A DNA stretch of 64,000 bases from UBA8401 sp041665525 (lineage in GTDB: Bacteria > Bacteroidota > Ignavibacteria > UBA10030 > UBA8401), in NCBI GenBank assembly GCA_041665525.1, contig JBAYIS010000004.1, positions 1 through 64,000 of the forward strand. Reading direction: 5' to 3'. Numbering within the stretch: the stretch's first letter is position 1; the number at the start of each line of letters is the position of its first letter. Positions 9,302 through 18,074 of the stretch are shown one piece after another. The position numbers and the translations under genes are program-made. The notes beneath the pieces are model-generated. The model had not been told where the DNA came from, searched no databases, and was given only the letters and a program-made list of their open reading frames with translations.

Positions 9302-10335
9302 AACCGCATCCGTTTCTCTTTCCGTTCGCTTTGATCTATGGACTGGTCGTGTCATTAAGAAATTTGCTCTTTGACGTTGGAATAATTAAATCTACCGATA
9401 TAGGAATTCCAGTTGTCTCTATCGGCAACATAACAACCGGCGGAACCGGAAAAACCCCTATCGTTATCGACACGGTAAAAGTGTTTTTACATGCCGGTAA
9501 AAAAGTAGCTGTGATAAGTCGCGGATATGGAAGAAAAACGTCCGGAACGATAGTCGTATCCGATGGCTCTCAGATATATGCCGACGTTTCATCCGGCGGC
9601 GATGAACCGGTTCAGATCGCCAAGCAGTTGAGAGAAGCGATTGTCATCGCCGATGAGAACCGAGTTCGTGGAGCGCTGAAAGCAGTCAAAGACTTCGGAG
9701 CTGAAGTGATAGTGCTCGACGACGGTTTTCAGCATCGCTATATCAAACGAACAATGGATGTTGTGCTCATCAACCCCAATCAGCTTCCGACAGAAACCAT
9801 GTTGCTCCCAGCGGGATATCGCAGGGAGCCAATGAACAGTTTGAAGAGGGCTGATGCCATCGTTGTGACGAAATCAATAAATTTGAATGAAGCGGAGGTC
9901 GCGCTTCATTCACTTCGTATCAATTTGCAGCAGCGCTCCTTTACGAGCACCTATCAACCGTCCGGTATCCGGCATCTGTTCGGGGATATTGCTCAGTCGA
10001 CGGAAATATTGAAAGGCCATACCGCCGTGGCATTCTGCGGTATTGCGGCACCGGATGGATTTCGAAAAAGTTTGGAGTCATGCGGGATAGAAGTAAAACA
10101 ATTTTTCATTTTTGGTGATCATCATCAGTATTCGTCCATGGAGGTCGAGAAAATTGTCCTTGCGTTTGAACAAAGTAAAGCGGATTTCATCCTTACAACG
10201 GAAAAGGATGCAGTCCGATTGGCTGGATTCCGAGGACAACTGCAGACACTTCCGGTTTCTGCATTGATGATGGAAGTGACGATGCACCGGGAAAATGCAT
10301 GGCGATCGTATCTTCTGAGCGGTCTTGCAATATGA
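9298..10335 (+). CDS. lpxK: Tetraacyldisaccharide 4'-kinase LpxK
   Basis: A 345-aa membrane-associated kinase that phosphorylates the 4' position of the lipid A disaccharide to give lipid IVA. It has the LpxK P-loop variant GNITTGGTGKTP (about residues 42-53), the downstream ISRGYGRKTSG segment, and the LDDGFQHR motif (about 140-147), whose Asp residues are the conserved active-site region in this family. Length is typical. Translation is coupled to the upstream acyltransferase by ATGA, and its own stop codon overlaps the start of the next gene in the same way. Confidence 0.96.
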   Translation: MKPHPFLFPFALIYGLVVSLRNLLFDVGIIKSTDIGIPVVSIGNITTGGTGKTPIVIDTVKVFLHAGKKVAVISRGYGRKTSGTIVVSDGSQIYADVSSGGDEPVQIAKQLREAIVIADENRVRGALKAVKDFGAEVIVLDDGFQHRYIKRTMDVVLINPNQLPTETMLLPAGYRREPMNSLKRADAIVVTKSINLNEAEVALHSLRINLQQRSFTSTYQPSGIRHLFGDIAQSTEILKGHTAVAFCGIAAPDGFRKSLESCGIEVKQFFIFGDHHQYSSMEVEKIVLAFEQSKADFILTTEKDAVRLAGFRGQLQTLPVSALMMEVTMHRENAWRSYLLSGLAI

Positions 10336-11030
10336 AGATCGCCGTGACCGATACCGGGAGGCCTGGAAAACAAAAGCTCTATTTGGACTGGCTCCGATTG
10401 AACAGTCCTGCATCGGAGCTGATAGTCGTGTCCTATAAAGAGGTTTTCCCCGGATTATCAGGATACGATGGATTGGTGTTGACCGGCGGTGAGGATGTCG
10501 ATCCGGCACTTTCGAAAGCATCACCGAGAGATTTGGTGCAGCAATTCGACCGTGCTCGGGACGATTTCGAATTTCGATTGCTTGAACAGTCACAGCAGAA
10601 AGCGATTCCCGTTTTGGGGATCTGCCGTGGAATGCAGGTTGCCAATGTGTTTTTCGGTGGTACACTCGTTGCTGATCTTCCTTCGGCGGGATATCAGCAT
10701 CATGCTGCAGCGAAGGGTGAACCAGAACTTCGACATGCAATCGATATTTTTGGGGATTCGATCTTGAAGACAATTGTCCAACAGGAACGGGGTGATATTA
10801 ATTCATTCCACCATCAATCCGTTTTGCAGCCGGCGGAAGACTTGAGGATTTCCGGCTTTTCACCGGATAAAGTGGCCGAATCAATTGAATGGAAAGAGCC
10901 ATCCGGGAAACCGTTTCTGCTGCTGGTGCAATGGCATCCGGAACGGATGGCCGACCGAGACAATCCGATGGCAAGCGCAATCGCATCGGCATTTTTTACA
11001 GCGGCACAAGAATATAATTCAATGAAATAA
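10332..11030 (+). CDS. Class I glutamine amidotransferase, gamma-glutamyl hydrolase (PuuD-like)
   Basis: About 232 aa from ATG 10332, chosen because it overlaps the lpxK stop as ATGA and starts directly at the domain (MKIAVTDTG). It has the family features LTGGEDVDP, the nucleophile elbow LGICRGMQVANVFFGG with the catalytic Cys, and the C-terminal VQWHPERM containing the catalytic His. These define the peptidase C26 / gamma-glutamyl-GABA hydrolase family. Known members cleave gamma-glutamyl amides in polyamine or folate metabolism; no puu genes are nearby, so the substrate is unknown. Translational coupling to a lipid A kinase gene is unexpected and may reflect operon packing only. Confidence 0.88.
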   Translation: MKIAVTDTGRPGKQKLYLDWLRLNSPASELIVVSYKEVFPGLSGYDGLVLTGGEDVDPALSKASPRDLVQQFDRARDDFEFRLLEQSQQKAIPVLGICRGMQVANVFFGGTLVADLPSAGYQHHAAAKGEPELRHAIDIFGDSILKTIVQQERGDINSFHHQSVLQPAEDLRISGFSPDKVAESIEWKEPSGKPFLLLVQWHPERMADRDNPMASAIASAFFTAAQEYNSMK

Positions 11031-11045
11031 CAGCGCGCTCCGGCA

Positions 11046-11061
11046 CCCGTCCGTTGACGGG
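11046..11061 (+). promoter_or_regulatory. GC-rich hairpin in the queA leader
   Basis: CCCGTC (11046-11051) and GACGGG (11056-11061) pair around a CGTT loop between the amidotransferase stop and the queA start. No T-tract follows, so it is not an ordinary terminator. It does not match the preQ1 riboswitch consensus that I know. It may be a small leader structure or simply chance. Confidence 0.3.
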
Positions 11062-11113
11062 GGGACGCGAAATGTATAACAGTGGGCAGCAGGCCCGAAA
11101 GGAACAGTGGGAC

Positions 11114-12151
11114 ATGAAACTTTCCGATTATAAATATCCGGTACCGCGGAATCTTATCGCAAAACATCCGGCGAATCCGCGCGACCACGCACGGCTCCTG
11201 GTAGTGAATCGTAAGGAAGAAACGATTGAAGACCGTCACTTCTACGACGTCGCCGAATATTTTGAAAAAGGAGATACTATGGTCGTGAATGAGACCAAAG
11301 TGTTTCAGGCGCGGCTCATCGGCAAGAAGGAAAAGACCAATGCGAAGATCGAGGTCTTCTTACTCCGCCAGTTGAACGTGGAAGACAATATTTGGGATGT
11401 GATCGTCGACCCCGCACGAAAAGTGCGTATTGGCAACAAAATCTATTTCGACAACGGAAATCTATGGTGCGAAGTGATCGACAATACCACGTCCCGCGGA
11501 AGAACGGTGCGATTCAATTACTCCGGAGATTTTTTTAAAGTGATCGATAAGATCGGTCTTACACCGCTTCCGAACTATATCAAACGCGAACCTACACCAA
11601 AGGACAAGGATTCATACCAAACAATCTTTGCCGAGAAAGTTGGTGCAGTTGCTGCTCCAACCGCCGGACTTCATTTCACCAAAGCGATGCAGAAAAAAAT
11701 GGAGAAACGCGGGGTCAATTTTGCACCGGTCATCCTTCATATCGGTCTGGGTACGTTCCGGGCAGTGGAAGTGGAAGATCTGACGAAACATAAAATGGAC
11801 TCGGAATACTTCCAGGTTGATGAACCGACGGTGAAGCTGGTGAACAAATCGATCGATGCACGGAAGAAAGTCTGTGTGGTTGGTACCAGTGCAATGCGGG
11901 CGGTTGAATCCAGTGTCACCACGGACGGTCATTTGAAACCGCTCCGCGGATGGACGGACAAGTTTATCTTTCCGCCGTATGATTTCAAAATTGCCGATCG
12001 GCTAATCACGAATTTCCATATGCCGGAATCGACACTACTGATGCTCGTAGCAGCGTTCGCCGGGCACGACTTGACGATGCGTGCATATAAGCACGCGATC
12101 AAAAAAGGTTACCGGTTCTATAGTTACGGTGACGCGATGCTCATTCTCTAA
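11114..12151 (+). CDS. queA: S-adenosylmethionine:tRNA ribosyltransferase-isomerase QueA
   Basis: QueA transfers the ribosyl part of SAM to preQ1 in tRNA, making epoxyqueuosine in Asp/Asn/His/Tyr tRNAs. Conserved blocks are present: LIAKHPANPRDHARLLV near the N-terminus, VNETKVFQARL, the APTAGLHFT segment, and HIGLGTFRAVEVEDL, then ITNFHMPESTLLMLVAAFAG near the C-terminus. ATG 11114 gives the canonical MKLSDYKYPVP start and has AAAGGA about 10 nt upstream; an in-frame start at 11054 would add a 20-residue extension without family support. Length is about 345 aa, as usual. It ends 9 nt before the APC permease. Confidence 0.96.
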   Translation: MKLSDYKYPVPRNLIAKHPANPRDHARLLVVNRKEETIEDRHFYDVAEYFEKGDTMVVNETKVFQARLIGKKEKTNAKIEVFLLRQLNVEDNIWDVIVDPARKVRIGNKIYFDNGNLWCEVIDNTTSRGRTVRFNYSGDFFKVIDKIGLTPLPNYIKREPTPKDKDSYQTIFAEKVGAVAAPTAGLHFTKAMQKKMEKRGVNFAPVILHIGLGTFRAVEVEDLTKHKMDSEYFQVDEPTVKLVNKSIDARKKVCVVGTSAMRAVESSVTTDGHLKPLRGWTDKFIFPPYDFKIADRLITNFHMPESTLLMLVAAFAGHDLTMRAYKHAIKKGYRFYSYGDAMLIL

Positions 12152-12160
12152 CGCGGATCC

Positions 12161-14023
12161 ATGGAACTCTTCCTCACCAAAAACTTTCTTGTCTTTCTCG
12201 TCATCAATCTAGGGATGGCCGGATCGTTCGCGTATCTGCTCACACGCAAGAACCTCCTTTCCTATTTCTCGAAAGGGAAGTGGTGGCTCACCTGGTTATC
12301 GGTGGCCATCATCACCCTGATGGACGAGCTGACTTCAATCTTTTATGCGCCGAGCGAAGCGTTCCGGGTGATAGGGACGAATGCGATTGCCTTTCTTATC
12401 ATTACTTCAGTCTTCATCCGCATCATTTCGTCAAGAATGGTCGAGATCGCGGAGATTCTGGAATTTCGCGGGATTAAAGGAGGCGGAGTCTATTCGTTCT
12501 CTTATCTGGTGTTGGGTCCTTCGGTCTCATTTGTCGCTGTTGCCTCGATACTCGTCACATATGTCCTTACGGCCAGCCTTTCCACTGTCAGCGCAATAGA
12601 GAACGGCATGTCGTTCATCCAGATCACCGATTGGGAGAAATTCCTTCTGGAGGCAGGTATTATTTGGTTCGTAGCCGGTTTGAATATCATCGGCATCAAA
12701 GAGAACGCAAAATTCACCTTCGGCATATTCATTCTTGCGTCGATCATTCTTATGAATTTGCTTTCTGCCGGAGTGATGCAATTGCAGCCTCATAATTGGG
12801 GAGCGATCGGTGAGAGTTTTACGAATGTTGCGGTCGGAATGGATTACGGCAATGTGTTCAATTCGTTCTTTTTCATCGTGATCGGAATCTCCAGTTGTAT
12901 CCTTGCCTATTCCGGAATTGAATCGGTCGTTCAGACTGCCAGTTTGGTGAAATCCTGGAAGGATGTCAGTAAAGCATATACGTTCCTTGCCATCACCACC
13001 GGCATTTTTACTCCAGTGTTGGCCGCTGTTGTCCTCTCTTCAGATATTGATATTTTGCAGCATGAAACTGATCTTGTCACGCAATTTGCAACAATGGTCG
13101 GCGGAATACCGCTCGGGTATATAGTCGGAATACTCGCCAGCATTCTTTTAATGATGGCGGTCAATACTGCGTACATCGCTTCCAGTGAATTGATGGAACG
13201 AGTTGCACATCGTTATGGATTCCACTGGATCATTAAAACAAACAATCGTCAGTCGCTTTATCGCATCCATATAGCGAATGGATTGTTCTATACAATTATC
13301 ATATATCTGACTGGCGGCAGTCAAAACATGCTGGCGCAAATGTACGCACTCGGCCTGATTGCAAGTTTTTCCATCAATATCGGGAGTTTGTTGATTTACC
13401 GCTATTCCATGGGGACGAAGGACAGCCGCGAATATAATACGTCGCGGACCGGAACGCTGCTGGTATTTCTCGTTTTGATCAGCTGTTTTCTATACCTCGG
13501 ATATACCAAACCGTATGGAACGCTTTTGTGGTCCAGTGTGACGGCAATCTTTTTGCTGATTGGATTACGTGTTGCACAGACGCGTGCTCCGGAGATCAAA
13601 GAGATCGCGCAAACGGACCAACCCCTTAATATGATCTTCTACCTCGTGGAATCTGAAGCGGAGAATCTGCATATCTATTTCCGCCGGCCGAATGAGAATG
13701 CACCGAAAGTGGACGATACATCTTCGGCGTTCATCAGTCTGTATCACCCGCGTCAGGGGATCCCTCCCAAAGTTGCGGCGAATCATTTCCGGTTTGCAAA
13801 TCAAAGCCAATCGGTATATCAGGGAATGACGGAAATCCTTTACGCTCTGGAATACGAACTGCCCCATAAGAAGATCACCATCCACTTAGGATGGCCGACA
13901 TCGTCCTGGATTGACCGGCTTTCCATCGGAGTGATGATGATGAGCGTGATGCGGCTTCCGAAACTCTTCCCGCGGTTCAATTTTGTCATAGAATATTTCG
14001 GCAGGCCGAAAGAGAGGAAATAA
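12161..14023 (+). CDS. APC superfamily amino acid/cation permease with soluble C-terminal domain
   Basis: A 620-aa inner membrane transporter with about 12 hydrophobic helices over residues 1-485, arranged as in the amino acid-polyamine-organocation superfamily. There is an unwound-helix-like GGGVYSFSYLVLGP segment (about 107-120) and an EIAEILEFRGIKGG stretch just before it. The C-terminal about 130 residues (490-620) are hydrophilic and may be a regulatory cytoplasmic domain; they resemble the soluble tails of some APC permeases, but I do not recognise a specific family. Substrate cannot be assigned. It starts 9 nt after queA and ends 5 nt before ispD, so co-transcription is likely. Confidence 0.82.
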   Translation: MELFLTKNFLVFLVINLGMAGSFAYLLTRKNLLSYFSKGKWWLTWLSVAIITLMDELTSIFYAPSEAFRVIGTNAIAFLIITSVFIRIISSRMVEIAEILEFRGIKGGGVYSFSYLVLGPSVSFVAVASILVTYVLTASLSTVSAIENGMSFIQITDWEKFLLEAGIIWFVAGLNIIGIKENAKFTFGIFILASIILMNLLSAGVMQLQPHNWGAIGESFTNVAVGMDYGNVFNSFFFIVIGISSCILAYSGIESVVQTASLVKSWKDVSKAYTFLAITTGIFTPVLAAVVLSSDIDILQHETDLVTQFATMVGGIPLGYIVGILASILLMMAVNTAYIASSELMERVAHRYGFHWIIKTNNRQSLYRIHIANGLFYTIIIYLTGGSQNMLAQMYALGLIASFSINIGSLLIYRYSMGTKDSREYNTSRTGTLLVFLVLISCFLYLGYTKPYGTLLWSSVTAIFLLIGLRVAQTRAPEIKEIAQTDQPLNMIFYLVESEAENLHIYFRRPNENAPKVDDTSSAFISLYHPRQGIPPKVAANHFRFANQSQSVYQGMTEILYALEYELPHKKITIHLGWPTSSWIDRLSIGVMMMSVMRLPKLFPRFNFVIEYFGRPKERK

Positions 14024-14028
14024 GCGCA

Positions 14029-14718
14029 GTGTTCTCCAGCGTGATTATACCGGCGGCCGGATTCGGCGAACGGATGGGGGCAGCCATCGGCAAACAATTT
14101 CTGCTGTTGGATGATAAACCAATCCTTGTCCATACGCTTGAACGGTTCGAACAGTGCGCAGATATCAGCGAGATTATTGTTGCTACGCAACCGTCGTCGT
14201 TTTCCATCATCGAAGAGATCAAAGAGAAATTTCTACTGACGAAATTGAAGCCTCCGGTTGAAGGGGGGCAACGCCGCCAGGATTCCGTTGCTAATGCATT
14301 GCATGCAGTGGATTCCCGGGCAGAGATCATTGCGGTGCATGATGCGGTCCGTCCTTTCGTGCATTTGCGGGAAATCTCCCAGTCCATCGAAACGGCAAAA
14401 TATTTCGGTGCATCCATCGTAGCCGTACGATCGAAAGATACGATGAAACAAGCCTCCACGGATGGGAGAGTGGAAAAGACACTAAATCGATCATCGTTAT
14501 GGAGCGTTCAGACGCCTCAAACCTTTCAGCGGAAAATCCTTATCGAGGCCTATGCGCATGCACAGAAACACGGTATTGTTGCCACGGACGATTCCTTTCT
14601 GGCTGAACAGATCGGAGTCCTTCCGATTATCGTCGAAGGTAGTTATGAGAACATCAAAATAACGACACCGGATGATCTCTTGCTTGCAGAATTGCTGCTA
14701 AAACGATTTCTGCCGTAA
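14029..14718 (+). CDS. ispD: 2-C-methyl-D-erythritol 4-phosphate cytidylyltransferase IspD
   Basis: A 229-aa cytidylyltransferase of the MEP isoprenoid pathway. The nucleotide-binding signature IIPAAGFGERMGAAIGKQF is at residues 6-24, EGGQRRQDSVANAL near 82-95, the HDAVRPFV motif near 104-111 and VQTPQTF near 162-168; all are standard for IspD. The start is GTG at 14029, five bases after the permease stop; no ATG gives a complete N-terminal motif. Length is normal. No ispF or ispE was found next to it. Confidence 0.96.
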   Translation: MFSSVIIPAAGFGERMGAAIGKQFLLLDDKPILVHTLERFEQCADISEIIVATQPSSFSIIEEIKEKFLLTKLKPPVEGGQRRQDSVANALHAVDSRAEIIAVHDAVRPFVHLREISQSIETAKYFGASIVAVRSKDTMKQASTDGRVEKTLNRSSLWSVQTPQTFQRKILIEAYAHAQKHGIVATDDSFLAEQIGVLPIIVEGSYENIKITTPDDLLLAELLLKRFLP

Positions 14719-14780
14719 CTTCATGGATTGCAATGTAGAAAAACCCTCCCCTTCAAAATTCAAATCAAGTAACGAAATCC

Positions 14781-14810
14781 TTGCATCTGATCATTGAATT
14801 TTCTTATTTT
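14781..14810 (+). promoter_or_regulatory. Possible sigma70-type promoter for plsY
   Basis: TTGCAT (14781-14786) and TATTTT (14805-14810) are separated by 18 nt, upstream of plsY in an otherwise gene-free 130-nt spacer. The boxes are only moderate matches to TTGACA/TATAAT. Confidence 0.35.
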
Positions 14811-14848
14811 CACACAGGCAAAAGAAATTTACATAAGGGGAACAGAAT

Positions 14849-15520
14849 ATGGGAAATCTTGCTATCGTCGTAGTGTTGAGCTATATCATTGGGTCGATTC
14901 CGACAAGCATTATCGCGACAAAACTTGCCGATGCCGGTGATATTCGGAAATTCGGAAGCGGCAATGCCGGAGGTACGAACGTGCTGCGGATGCTGGGATG
15001 GAAGATTGGTATTGCGGTGATCCTGTTCGATCTTTTTAAGGGAGTCGTTGCGACTTATTATGCTCCGCAATTATTCTGGGATCCAAACACACTGCCATTC
15101 AACAATGCAACTCCGTTTCAGGATTTTACCATTGTGCAGATCCTTTGCGGAATTGCTGCAGTGTTCGGTCATATCTGGACCCTCTTCGCTGGATTTAAAG
15201 GGGGCAAAGGTGTTGCGACCGGTGCGGGGATGGTACTTGGACTTGCACCGATCGAATTTGCGGTTGCCATTGCAGTCTTTGTTGTTGTGTTCACAGCTTG
15301 GCGGTACGTTTCGCTTGGATCTATTGTGGCAGCTATGGCCATCCCGGTAACAATGTTCATCAGAGAAAATTTGTTTCATGTAGAAATTCCCGGCTATCAC
15401 ACGCTGGTCTATTTTGCTATTGCTGTTTCACTTCTCATTACGTACACTCACCGTGAGAATATCAAACGACTGCTGGCGGGAACCGAAAACAAGCTGACAC
15501 ATTTCAAAGGATCGCGCTAG
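14849..15520 (+). CDS. plsY: Glycerol-3-phosphate acyltransferase PlsY
   Basis: A 223-aa polytopic membrane enzyme that acylates glycerol-3-phosphate from acyl-phosphate, the first step of phospholipid synthesis. All three cytoplasmic motifs are present: GSGNAGGTNVLR (about residues 36-47), FKGGKGVATGAG (about 117-128) and the later segment with HREN near the C-terminus. The preceding ATAAGGGGAACAGAAT gives a strong ribosome binding site. It is followed 34 nt later by gpsA, which makes its substrate, so the two form a functional pair. Confidence 0.96.
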   Translation: MGNLAIVVVLSYIIGSIPTSIIATKLADAGDIRKFGSGNAGGTNVLRMLGWKIGIAVILFDLFKGVVATYYAPQLFWDPNTLPFNNATPFQDFTIVQILCGIAAVFGHIWTLFAGFKGGKGVATGAGMVLGLAPIEFAVAIAVFVVVFTAWRYVSLGSIVAAMAIPVTMFIRENLFHVEIPGYHTLVYFAIAVSLLITYTHRENIKRLLAGTENKLTHFKGSR

Positions 15521-15554
15521 CATCATTCCATTCACCGACTTGTAAGATTCCCTC

Positions 15555-16553
15555 ATGCGCATCTCAGTTCTTGGAGCCGGAAGTTGGGGTACAACCCTCG
15601 CGATCGTTCTCTGTGAAAATTTCCGCGACGTCACACTCTGGAGCTATCGCGCCGACCAGACTGAAGAGATGCGTGATGCACGAACCAATAAAGACTATCT
15701 TCCCGGAACCGTTCTCCCTAAACATCTGAAGGTGACCCACGACGTTGAGGAAGCTTCAACGAAAAGGGATCTTATCGTAACCGCCGTACCTTCTCAATTC
15801 CTTCGAAATATCCTGAAAGACATCGCCCATCTGGATCTCACAAAAACCATCATCGTGAATGTTGCGAAAGGGATCGAGAACAATACACTGATGACTATGT
15901 CTGAAGTGATGATTGATATATTGGAACACGAAAAAAAATCGAATATTTCCATCTTATCCGGGCCGAGTCATGCGGAAGAAGTGGTGAAGAAAATCCCGAC
16001 CGCAGTTGTTTCTTCATCATTCAGTTCACGGACGGCAAAAATCGTGGCGCAATGTTTCAACACACCCTATTTTCGTGTTTATGTGTCGGATGATATTCGC
16101 GGCGTTGAGCTTGGCGGCGCATTAAAGAATGTAATCGCTATCGGCGCAGGGGTTGTGGATGGCGCAGGATTCGGTGATAACACGAAAGCGGCGATCATCA
16201 CCCGAGGCATTGCGGAAATGACACGGTTAGGTGACAAGATGGGCGCCCTGCCGCGTACTTTTTCAGGACTTTCAGGCGTCGGCGATCTGATTGTTACATG
16301 TATGAGCCGGCACAGTCGGAACAGGCATGTTGGCGAAGAGCTCGGCCGCGGGCGAAAGCTGGACGCTATTCTAGGCGAAATGGTGATGGTGGCCGAAGGA
16401 GTCGCAACGTGTCGTTCAGCAGTTGATCTTGCCAAGAAACACCATACCGAAATGGCGATCTTCTCCGAAGTATACAACATTATGTTCAACGGCAAGGACC
16501 CGCACAACGCAACTGAAGATTTGATGAAACGCAGTATCAAGGGCGAACATTGA
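15555..16553 (+). CDS. gpsA: Glycerol-3-phosphate dehydrogenase [NAD(P)+] GpsA
   Basis: A 332-aa cytosolic enzyme that reduces dihydroxyacetone phosphate to sn-glycerol-3-phosphate. The N-terminal nucleotide-binding motif is GAGSWGTTLA (residues 7-16). A GPSHAEEVVK segment is near 136-145, GALKNVIAIGAGVVDG (with the catalytic Lys) near 189-204, and GLSGVGDLIVTCMSRHSRNR near 239-258. Length and motif order are typical. The product feeds PlsY, encoded just upstream. Confidence 0.97.
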   Translation: MRISVLGAGSWGTTLAIVLCENFRDVTLWSYRADQTEEMRDARTNKDYLPGTVLPKHLKVTHDVEEASTKRDLIVTAVPSQFLRNILKDIAHLDLTKTIIVNVAKGIENNTLMTMSEVMIDILEHEKKSNISILSGPSHAEEVVKKIPTAVVSSSFSSRTAKIVAQCFNTPYFRVYVSDDIRGVELGGALKNVIAIGAGVVDGAGFGDNTKAAIITRGIAEMTRLGDKMGALPRTFSGLSGVGDLIVTCMSRHSRNRHVGEELGRGRKLDAILGEMVMVAEGVATCRSAVDLAKKHHTEMAIFSEVYNIMFNGKDPHNATEDLMKRSIKGEH

Positions 16554-16825
16554 ACGCCGGAATGCTGTGAATACTGTTTGTCAGGCAGAATTCCGGAAAG
16601 AAATGATTCTCGTTGCTTGCACTTCAACCCCGCCTTTTCTATTTTCTTGTTGAAAATGAGGATGATTGCCACAAACAGTGGCATCGATCTTCTCGTCACA
16701 TTCCCGTACGCGCTGCCGCTCACAATGCCTTCAACGAAGGCCGACGGCAATGAACGACACAATCGTTCGCAACTGCGTCCGGGAATTTCAATTCACATCT
16801 TCATCAAACATATGAAGGAAATGCT
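16554..16825. other. Gene-free spacer between gpsA and acyl-CoA dehydrogenase
   Basis: A 272-nt spacer. An imperfect inverted repeat, CCGGAAT near 16557 and ATTCCGG near 16591, may be the gpsA terminator stem but lacks a T-run. A short open frame at 16578-16829 has no similarity I recognise and overlaps the next start. Confidence 0.4.
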
Positions 16826-17977
16826 ATGACCGATACCGCTGTTAGCTTCAATCCCACGGAACAAATGGCCATGGTTCAGCAGATGGCCCGTGATTTTGCC
16901 GAAAAAGAGATCAAACCCAACGTCATGAAGTTTGACGAGACACAGGAATTTCCGAAAGCCATATTCACAAAAATGGCCGGTCTCGGATTTTTAGGCGCTT
17001 ATTATCCGGAGGAGTACGGCGGAGCTGGCCTCACGACATTGGATTTCACCGTGATCATTGAAGAAATTGCCAGGGTCGATCCTTCTGTTGCTCTCGGATT
17101 GTGCGCGCATAATGGACTCTGTGTCAGCCATATCTTTAATTTTGCGAGCGACGCGTTAAAGAAGAAATATCTACCCGATCTTTGCAGCGGAAGAAAAATC
17201 GGTGGATGGGGATTGACGGAAGCATTTTCAGGAAGCGATGCGGGAGGAATGAGAACATTTGCCGTAAAAGAAGGGAACGAGTGGGTTATCAACGGCAGTA
17301 AAAATTTCATTACCCATGGAATCTCCGGTGACACATTCGTGGTTCTGGCAGTGACGGACAAAACGAAGAATAAATCGATTTCCGCATTCATCGTTGAAAA
17401 AGGGACTTCAGGATTTTCTTCCGGGAAAAAAGAGAATAAACTGGGGATGCGCTGCAGTGAAACAGCATCATTACTGTTCGATAATGTCCGGATTCCAGCG
17501 GAGAATGTAATCGGGAATGTGGGTGAAGGATTCAAGCAGGCATTGAGTGTGCTGGATGGAGGAAGGATCGGCATTGCCGCACTATCCGTCGGATTGGCAC
17601 AGGGCGCCCTGGAAGCGAGCCTGAAATATGCAAAGGAACGAGTCCAATTCGGTAAACCCATTTCCGACAATCAGGGAATCCAATTCAAACTAGCCGATAT
17701 GGCTATGGAAATTGAAGCTGCCCGGCTGTTGACACGGAAAGCAGCGTCCTACAAAATGGCGGGATTGGATGTGAACCTGGAAGCATCCCAGGCAAAATAT
17801 TTCGCAAGTGAGGCAGCAACACGAGCAACAAATGATGCAGTGCAGATTCATGGCGGATACGGATTCACAAAGGATTTTCCGGTGGAAAAATTTTATCGAG
17901 ACGTTAAACTTCTGACCATCGGCGAAGGAACAAGCGAAGTGCAAAAGATGGTGATCGCAAGGAACTTGTTAAAATAA
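16826..17977 (+). CDS. Acyl-CoA dehydrogenase
   Basis: A 383-aa flavoprotein of the short/medium-chain acyl-CoA dehydrogenase family, which introduces the 2,3 double bond in acyl-CoAs. It has the family segments GGWGLTEAFSGSDAGGM (FAD/substrate region, about 131-147), ALSVLDGGRIGIAA and AVQIHGGYGFTKDFPVEKFYRD near the C-terminus. The catalytic-base Glu lies in IGEGTSEVQ, as in butyryl-CoA-type enzymes. The electron acceptor EtfAB is not encoded nearby. The next gene is an acyl-CoA carboxyltransferase, which suggests branched-chain amino acid or odd-chain acyl-CoA catabolism, for example an isovaleryl-CoA-like route; that assignment is inference. Confidence 0.93.
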   Translation: MTDTAVSFNPTEQMAMVQQMARDFAEKEIKPNVMKFDETQEFPKAIFTKMAGLGFLGAYYPEEYGGAGLTTLDFTVIIEEIARVDPSVALGLCAHNGLCVSHIFNFASDALKKKYLPDLCSGRKIGGWGLTEAFSGSDAGGMRTFAVKEGNEWVINGSKNFITHGISGDTFVVLAVTDKTKNKSISAFIVEKGTSGFSSGKKENKLGMRCSETASLLFDNVRIPAENVIGNVGEGFKQALSVLDGGRIGIAALSVGLAQGALEASLKYAKERVQFGKPISDNQGIQFKLADMAMEIEAARLLTRKAASYKMAGLDVNLEASQAKYFASEAATRATNDAVQIHGGYGFTKDFPVEKFYRDVKLLTIGEGTSEVQKMVIARNLLK

Positions 17978-17980
17978 TAT

Positions 17981-18044
17981 CATTGAACCATTGTAACAAA
18001 GCACCAATGAACCAATGCATCAATGAACCGATAAATCAATCACC
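17981..18044. repeat. Degenerate octamer array 1 (8 units of 8 bp)
   Basis: Eight consecutive 8-bp units in perfect register, starting 3 nt after the acyl-CoA dehydrogenase stop. The first two are CATTG-type (CATTGAAC, CATTGTAA); the later ones are CAATG/CGATA-type. This appears to be an eroded copy of the arrays at 34303, 52615 and 53157. It ends 30 nt before the carboxyltransferase start. Confidence 0.8.
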
Positions 18045-18074
18045 CAAAGACTCTCTTATCGAAAAGAAACTGTT

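Noticed and set aside
15372..15387. parS-like sequence in plsY
   Set aside because: TGTTTCATGTAGAAAT matches the parS consensus only partly and lies inside a coding region far from parAB.
16578..16829. Small open frame between gpsA and acyl-CoA dehydrogenase
   Set aside because: No recognisable domain, no clear ribosome site, overlaps the next start.
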